Shown here: piece by piece, positions 60,398-64,000 of the stretch
How the letters are laid out: each line of letters starts with the position of its first letter
Numbering within the stretch: position 1 is the first letter of the stretch
From: CALVUJ01 sp045119835
GTDB lineage: Bacteria > Bacillota_I > Bacilli_A > RFN20 > DUOF01
Assembly (NCBI GenBank): GCA_045119835.1
Contig: JBGVED010000039.1
Span: forward strand, 35,938-99,937
DNA length: 64,000 bases
Direction: 5' to 3'
The notes under the pieces: generated by a model
Told to the model about the DNA's origin: nothing
The model's input: only the letters and a program-made list of their open reading frames with translations
Database searches by the model: none
Made by a program: the position numbers and the translations under genes

Positions 60398-61287
60398 TTT
60401 CGTTTTTATTTGAACAATATGGGTATTATCCCAAAAAAATCATTAATAATTGCTTTTTTTTCGATAAATGGCAATTTAAGTTGATAGAAACAGAATATAG
60501 CGAACAAGAGATTGAAGAGATGGAGAGATATTGTAAATTTTTAAAGTCTTTTTTTAAGGAAAAAGGGGTATATATTGTGAAAAATAAATTTCAAAATCAT
60601 ATTTCTTGTTATGAAGGAAAAAATTATATTTTGATTTCTTGTTATAAATATGATATGAAAATAGATGATTTTAGAAAATTTCAAAAAATATTTTCAGATC
60701 AGAAATATCGAATAGAATTAATAAATTTAAAAGAAGCATGGAAGTTTAGAATGGCAGAAATAGAAGAGAAGGGTTTGGGTTCTTTAAAAATGGATAGTAG
60801 TAATTATTGCTTGAATTTGGAAAAATCTTTATTTTGTCTTGGATTGTGTCAAAATGCAATTCAATATTTGAATGATATTATAGATGAATATGGTGGTGTT
60901 GTTAAAAATGCAATTATAGTTCATAAAAGGGTTAATGATTTGTCTTCTTTTGAGTTTTTCAATCCGTTTAATTTTGTTGTAGATAGTCCAATACGTGACT
61001 ATGTTGAGTTATATAGGAATGAATATATTTTTCTAGAGGAACTTGTTGAAGTTTTTTTTGATTTTGGTTTTGATGCTTTTGATGCTTCTTTATTTTTAGC
61101 AAGATTATTATATCCTGCAAGCATCTTTGATGTTATAGAGGATATTGTGGACAATAAAGTTTGTGATGCAAAAATGGAATATGATATAAATAAAGAATTA
61201 TCAAAAATAAAAAAAGTATATTTATTTTTCAGGGAAAAATATAATATACATCCTATATTGTGGTTGGAAGAGCAAAGTTTTATTTAA
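60394..61287 (+). CDS. YutH-like spore coat-associated kinase-fold protein
   Basis: CotS/YutH proteins have an aminoglycoside-phosphotransferase-like fold and associate with the spore coat. Here the N-terminal lobe is degenerate. A catalytic-loop-like region lies at IIVHKRVNDLSSFEFF near residue 175, then PFNFVVDSPIRDYVELYRN (the HPxRDxAE-type segment), and DASLFLARLLYPASIFDVIED near residue 230, matching the family's YARLLFP motif. Length is 297 residues. Support is the neighbourhood: yunB upstream, and a NifU-like yutI homologue downstream, as yutH and yutI are neighbours in Bacillus. Confidence 0.55.
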   Translation: MISFLFEQYGYYPKKIINNCFFFDKWQFKLIETEYSEQEIEEMERYCKFLKSFFKEKGVYIVKNKFQNHISCYEGKNYILISCYKYDMKIDDFRKFQKIFSDQKYRIELINLKEAWKFRMAEIEEKGLGSLKMDSSNYCLNLEKSLFCLGLCQNAIQYLNDIIDEYGGVVKNAIIVHKRVNDLSSFEFFNPFNFVVDSPIRDYVELYRNEYIFLEELVEVFFDFGFDAFDASLFLARLLYPASIFDVIEDIVDNKVCDAKMEYDINKELSKIKKVYLFFREKYNIHPILWLEEQSFI

Positions 61288-61510
61288 CAACTTCTACACC
61301 TATAACTCCGCTTACTTCATCTATTAATATCATTTCAATTCCGTCGCTTATTGTACTATCTAAGTTTATGCAATCTGAGCAAGCTCCTTCCATTTTTACA
61401 TATACTATTCCATTTTCAAATTTTATAAATTGTACATCTCCACCATCATTTTGTAAAAAAGGCCTTATTTTTTCTATAACCTCTTTAATTTTTTCTTCAA
61501 TATTTTCCAT
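61280..61510 (-). CDS. NifU-like Fe-S scaffold protein (YutI type)
   Basis: The 76-residue protein is a stand-alone NifU C-terminal domain that carries Fe-S clusters. The signature is IRPFLQNDGGDVQFIKF followed by the cluster-binding EGACSDCINLDSTISDGIE with CxxC. It resembles Bacillus YutI. Its 3' end overlaps the end of the convergent yutH-like gene by 8 nt. Confidence 0.92.
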   Translation of the reverse strand: MENIEEKIKEVIEKIRPFLQNDGGDVQFIKFENGIVYVKMEGACSDCINLDSTISDGIEMILIDEVSGVIGVEVVK

Positions 61511-61540
61511 CTTAAATACCTCTACATTGTTATCGATTTC

Positions 61541-61570
61541 TTTACTTATCTTATCACAAAATGATATAAT
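61541..61570 (+). promoter_or_regulatory. promoter of the S1-domain/pgi operon
   Basis: TTTACT at 61541-61546 and TATAAT at 61565-61570 are 18 nt apart, with TGa before the -10. Confidence 0.7.
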
Positions 61571-61594
61571 TTAAAAATAGAAAGAAGGAAATAT

Positions 61595-61969
61595 ATGAAA
61601 AAATATTATCCAGGAAATGTTGTTGAAGGTAAAGTTGTGAGTATAAAACCTTATGGTGTTTTTATAAATATTGACGAGGACTTAATGGGGCTTTTGCATA
61701 TATCTGAAATTTCTAACAGCTATATAGATGACATAAATAAATATGTTAAAATAGGAGATATAATAAGAACAAGAATTTTGGATATAGATTATGATGAAAA
61801 AAAAGCGAAACTAAGTTTGAAGGCTTTAAAGAAGCGAGAAAGATACAAGAAAAAGTGTTCTTTATCCGAAGAAAGATTCGATATAAAAAAAGAGTTTTTT
61901 TCGATTAAAGTTAGAATGAATGATTTTATTTGTGATGCTAAAGAAAGGTTGGGAGTTAAGGATGATTAA
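61595..61969 (+). CDS. S1 RNA-binding domain protein (YugI/CvfD-like)
   Basis: A single S1 domain occupies residues 1-75: YPGNVVEGKVVSIKPYGVFI, DLMGLLHISEISN, KYVKIGDIIRTRILDIDY, KAKLSLKAL. A basic C-terminal tail follows. In Bacillus this type (general stress protein 13, YugI) binds the ribosome and lies next to pgi, as here. Length is 124 residues. Its stop lies 8 nt inside pgi. Confidence 0.85.
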   Translation: MKKYYPGNVVEGKVVSIKPYGVFINIDEDLMGLLHISEISNSYIDDINKYVKIGDIIRTRILDIDYDEKKAKLSLKALKKRERYKKKCSLSEERFDIKKEFFSIKVRMNDFICDAKERLGVKDD

Positions 61970-63230
61970 ATTAGATTATACTTATAGTTCTTTTGGGGTA
62001 AATCAATTGAAGAAATATGAAGAAGAAGTATTAAAAATTGTTGAAAAGTTTGAATCGAAGGAATGTGAGGGTAATGATTATTTGGGCTGGTATGATTATT
62101 CAAATGATGCGATCAATATTTTAGATGATATAGAAAAAATTGCTAGCAAAATAAAAAGTGAGTCTCAAGTTTTTGTTGTCTGTGGCATTGGTGGTTCTTA
62201 TTTAGGAGCTAGAGCTGTTATTGAAGCTGTTAAGGGTTTTTATAATACGGATGTTGAAATTGTATATCTTGGAAACACTTTAGACGAAAGATATATTCAA
62301 GACACTCTTGATTATTTAAAAGACAAGGATTTTTCTGTAAATGTAATTTCTAAATCTGGCACAACATTAGAGACGGCGTTGGCTTTTAGGCTTTTGAAAA
62401 AAATTTTGATGAATAAGTATGGAGAGGAGTATATAAATAGATTATATATTACTACGGATGAAAAAAACGGGTGTCTTAGAAAATTTTCTGATGAAAATAA
62501 TATATGTTCGTTCACTATACCTTCTAATATAGGCGGAAGATACAGTGTCTTTACTCCGGTTGGGTTGTTGCCGCTAGCTGTTGCTGGAGTTGATATACGT
62601 GACTTTATTTCTGGGGCCATTTCTTCGTCAAAGGATTTTAAAGAAAAAAATATAGAAAAAAACATTTTTTATCAATATGCGGCGTATAGATATAATCAAT
62701 ATGTTTCTAATAATAAAGTTGTGGAACTTTTTGCAACATATAGTCCATATTTGAATATGGTTTCTGAATGGTGGAAACAGTTGTTTGGCGAGTCGGAGGG
62801 TAAGCAAGGAAAGGGTTTGTATCCGGCAAGTGTAAATTTTTCTACCGATCTTCATTCTTTAGGACAATTTGTACAACAAGGTAGTAAATGTTTATTTGTC
62901 ACTCAATTAAAAATCCAAAGAGAAGGCAATTTATTTGTAGAAAAAGAGGAAAATGATTTTGATAATTTAAATTATGTGTGCCAAATTTCTTTTGAAAACA
63001 TTAATCGCGTTGCACAATTAGGTACTAACAAAGCACATTTTGAATATGGTAGTGTAGACACTTTAAGTATTGTTTTGTGTGATTTGACGGCCAAAAGCCT
63101 TGGATATTTAATGCATTTTATGATGTGCAGTTGTATGATTAGTGGATATTTGATAGGGGTAAATCCATTTGATCAACCAGGTGTTGAATTTTATAAACAA
63201 GAAATGAAAAAAATGTTAAAAACTTTTTAA
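61962..63230 (+). CDS. pgi: glucose-6-phosphate isomerase
   Basis: Pgi interconverts glucose 6-phosphate and fructose 6-phosphate. Signatures are VCGIGGSYLGARAVIEAVKG near residue 68, SKSGTTLETALAFR near 130, the FGESEGKQGKGLYPASVNFS segment with the catalytic glutamate, STDLHSLGQFVQQG, and NPFDQPGVEFYK near the end. At 422 residues it is a short bacterial form. I chose the ATG at 61962 because the frame upstream to 61920 is inside the S1 gene and lacks homology. Confidence 0.95.
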   Translation: MIKLDYTYSSFGVNQLKKYEEEVLKIVEKFESKECEGNDYLGWYDYSNDAINILDDIEKIASKIKSESQVFVVCGIGGSYLGARAVIEAVKGFYNTDVEIVYLGNTLDERYIQDTLDYLKDKDFSVNVISKSGTTLETALAFRLLKKILMNKYGEEYINRLYITTDEKNGCLRKFSDENNICSFTIPSNIGGRYSVFTPVGLLPLAVAGVDIRDFISGAISSSKDFKEKNIEKNIFYQYAAYRYNQYVSNNKVVELFATYSPYLNMVSEWWKQLFGESEGKQGKGLYPASVNFSTDLHSLGQFVQQGSKCLFVTQLKIQREGNLFVEKEENDFDNLNYVCQISFENINRVAQLGTNKAHFEYGSVDTLSIVLCDLTAKSLGYLMHFMMCSCMISGYLIGVNPFDQPGVEFYKQEMKKMLKTF

Positions 63231-63237
63231 AAAAGTG

Positions 63238-63266
63238 TTGACTAGTTAAAATAAAGGTGATATATT
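63238..63266 (+). promoter_or_regulatory. promoter of the tRNA cluster
   Basis: TTGACT at 63238-63243 and TATATT at 63261-63266 are 17 nt apart, 33 nt before tRNA-Val. Confidence 0.75.
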
Positions 63267-63269
63267 TAA

Positions 63270-63292
63270 GAAGCATTGATTATGAATGCTTC
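63270..63292 (+). repeat. leader hairpin before tRNA-Val
   Basis: GAAGCATT and AATGCTTC form a perfect eight-bp stem with a seven-base loop, between the promoter and the first tRNA; no T tract follows, so it is not a terminator. Confidence 0.6.
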
Positions 63293-63298
63293 ATAAAT

Positions 63299-63374
63299 GG
63301 ATGCTTAGCTCAGTTGGTAGAGCATCGCCCTTACAAGGCGAGGGTCGGGGGTTCGAGCCCCTCAGCATCCACCA
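63299..63374 (+). tRNA. tRNA-Val (TAC)
   Basis: The acceptor stem is GGATGCT/AGCATCC with encoded CCA. The anticodon stem TCGCC/GGCGA closes loop CTTACAA, giving anticodon TAC. The T arm with GTTCGAGCCCC is intact. Confidence 0.95.
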
Positions 63375-63425
63375 TTTTTTTATTAAGGGTGTTTAGGATG
63401 TTAGTATTCGCTCGTTATAGTTAAT

Positions 63426-63510
63426 GGAGGAGTAGCGAAGTGGCCAAACGCGGTTGACTGTAAATCAATTCCCTCTGGGTTCGGCAGTTCAAATCTGTCC
63501 TCCTCCACCA
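63426..63510 (+). tRNA. tRNA-Tyr (GTA)
   Basis: A class II tRNA with GGAGGAG/CTCCTCC acceptor, long variable arm and encoded CCA. The anticodon loop CTGTAAA gives GTA. Confidence 0.95.
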
Positions 63511-63515
63511 CTTAT

Positions 63516-63591
63516 TGGGGTATAGCCAAGCGGTAAGGCATCAGACTTTGACTCTGACATTCCCCTGGTTCGAATCCAGGTACCCCAGCCA
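63516..63591 (+). tRNA. tRNA-Gln (TTG)
   Basis: The acceptor stem is TGGGGTA/TACCCCA with GCCA end. Stem TCAGA/TCTGA closes loop CTTTGAC, giving anticodon TTG. Confidence 0.95.
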
Positions 63592-63601
63592 TTCTTAGGA
63601 T

Positions 63602-63677
63602 GGTCCGTTAGCTCAGTCGGTAGAGCACGTGACTTTTAATCACGGGGTCACAAGTTCAAATCTTGTACGGATCACCA
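63602..63677 (+). tRNA. tRNA-Lys (TTT)
   Basis: The acceptor stem is GGTCCGT/ACGGATC (one G-T pair) with encoded CCA. Stem CGTGA/TCACG closes loop CTTTTAA, giving anticodon TTT. Confidence 0.94.
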
Positions 63678-63685
63678 TTTTTTTT

Positions 63686-63774
63686 GCCCAGATGGCGGAA
63701 CAGGTAGACGCACAGGACTTAAAATCCTGAGGGTTGAGAGACCCGTGCCAGTTCGATTCTGGTTCTGGGCACCA
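63686..63774 (+). tRNA. tRNA-Leu (TAA)
   Basis: A class II tRNA with GCCCAGA acceptor strand, long variable arm and encoded CCA. Stem CAGGA/TCCTG closes loop CTTAAAA, giving anticodon TAA. Confidence 0.95.
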
Positions 63775-63805
63775 AAAAAATAAAAAAAACTACTAAAAAG
63801 TAGTT
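63775..63805 (-). terminator. minus-strand terminator-like hairpin overlapping the rRNA promoter
   Basis: AACTACT (63788-63794) pairs with AGTAGTT (63799-63805). Read on the minus strand the stem is followed by a long T tract (the A-rich tract on +). It would stop antisense transcription before the tRNA genes. Confidence 0.45.
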
Positions 63806-63833
63806 GACATGCATAATAATATGATGATATTAT
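63804..63833 (+). promoter_or_regulatory. rRNA operon promoter
   Basis: A perfect TTGACA (63804-63809) and TATTAT (63828-63833) are 18 nt apart, with an A-rich upstream tract like an UP element, about 120 nt before 16S. Confidence 0.8.
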
Positions 63834-63840
63834 GTATGGG

Positions 63841-63870
63841 CATCACGGCTGAGAGGCGAAAAAAGTGATG
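63841..63870 (+). other. hairpin in the 16S leader
   Basis: CATCAC (63841-63846) pairs with GTGATG (63865-63870) at the start of the rRNA leader. Confidence 0.5.
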
Positions 63871-63876
63871 GAGAAA

Positions 63877-63891
63877 TGATCTTTGAAAACT
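63877..63891 (+). promoter_or_regulatory. boxA-like element of the rRNA leader
   Basis: TGATCTTTGAAAACT matches the conserved Firmicute pre-16S element (TGTTCTTTGAAAACT type) involved in antitermination and processing. Confidence 0.65.
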
Positions 63892-63953
63892 AAATAGAAA
63901 CGTCAGCAAACAATAATTTTAAGTAAGAAAAAAAGCGAGAGCTAAAAGATATA

Positions 63954-64000
63954 AACAATAAGAGAGTTTGATCCTGGCTCAGGATTAACGCTGGCGGCAT
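63954..64000 (+). rRNA. 16S ribosomal RNA, 5' end (truncated by window)
   Basis: AGAGTTTGATCCTGGCTCAG, the universal 16S 5' sequence, starts at 63963, followed by GATTAACGCTGGCGGCAT. The mature 5' end is estimated by comparison with Bacillus. The GATTAACGC variant is seen in Mollicutes and relatives; only about 47 nt are visible. Confidence 0.95.

Overview
The window is a very AT-rich bacterial chromosome segment. Gene content and order point to a deep-branching, endospore-forming member of the Bacilli, close to the Erysipelotrichia, RF39 or Mollicutes side of the Firmicutes. The support is: a type B RNase P RNA; gpsB, rny, ymdB and recA; the block recA-rny-ymdB-spoVS-miaB-ymcA-cotE in Bacillus-like order; the ecfA1-ecfA2-ecfT-truA block; and spore genes (cotE, spoVS, and probable yunB and yutH). 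TGA is used as a stop (prfA ends in TGA), so this is not the mycoplasma code. Most genes lie on the + strand, as does the 16S rRNA entered at the right edge, so + is probably the leading strand. The taxon is inferred; only the first ~47 nt of 16S are visible.

Layout. 1-3.8 kb: fructose-bisphosphate aldolase, murA with a degenerate SGNH-fold partner, and a GNAT-like gene with an odd 5' end. 3.8-12 kb: pflB-pflA, rpmE, prfA-prmC, a split HipA-type kinase pair and asnS. 12-15.2 kb: small membrane proteins ending in a Cap15-like (two-TM plus beta-barrel) protein, a CPCC/histone-H1-like protein and gpsB. 15.2-18.6 kb: rnpB and a very large surface protein behind a Fur-like palindrome. 18.7-33.9 kb: pgsA, recA, three orphan genes, rny, ymdB, spoVS, uppS, an ABC exporter, miaB-ymcA, a zinc-ribbon and a PH-domain gene, cotE with a GlmU-like acetyltransferase, and an exported protein. 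33.9-39 kb: minus-strand PBP1A, HtrA and DUF2804 genes with small + genes between them. 39.1-45.6 kb: ECF transporter module, truA, a methyltransferase and two unrecognised genes.

45.6-51.1 kb holds a minus-strand JetA-JetB-JetC (Wadjet/MksBEF-type SMC) operon with no JetD nuclease. 51.3-52.7 kb holds a YihY-like and a PH-like membrane protein. 52.7-59.1 kb is a tandemly duplicated pair of lipoprotein genes, two of them parvulin-like. 59.1-63.2 kb: CBS protein, yunB, yutH-like, NifU-like, S1-domain protein and pgi. 63.3-64 kb: tRNA-Val, Tyr, Gln, Lys and Leu, then the promoter and leader of an rRNA operon.

The least explained content is the JetD-less Wadjet operon and the unknown convergent pair beside it, the Cap15-like protein without a nucleotide cyclase, the HipS/HipT-like pair without an antitoxin, the duplicated lipoprotein cassette, and the GlmU-like protein with a decayed uridylyltransferase half fused to the cotE transcription unit.
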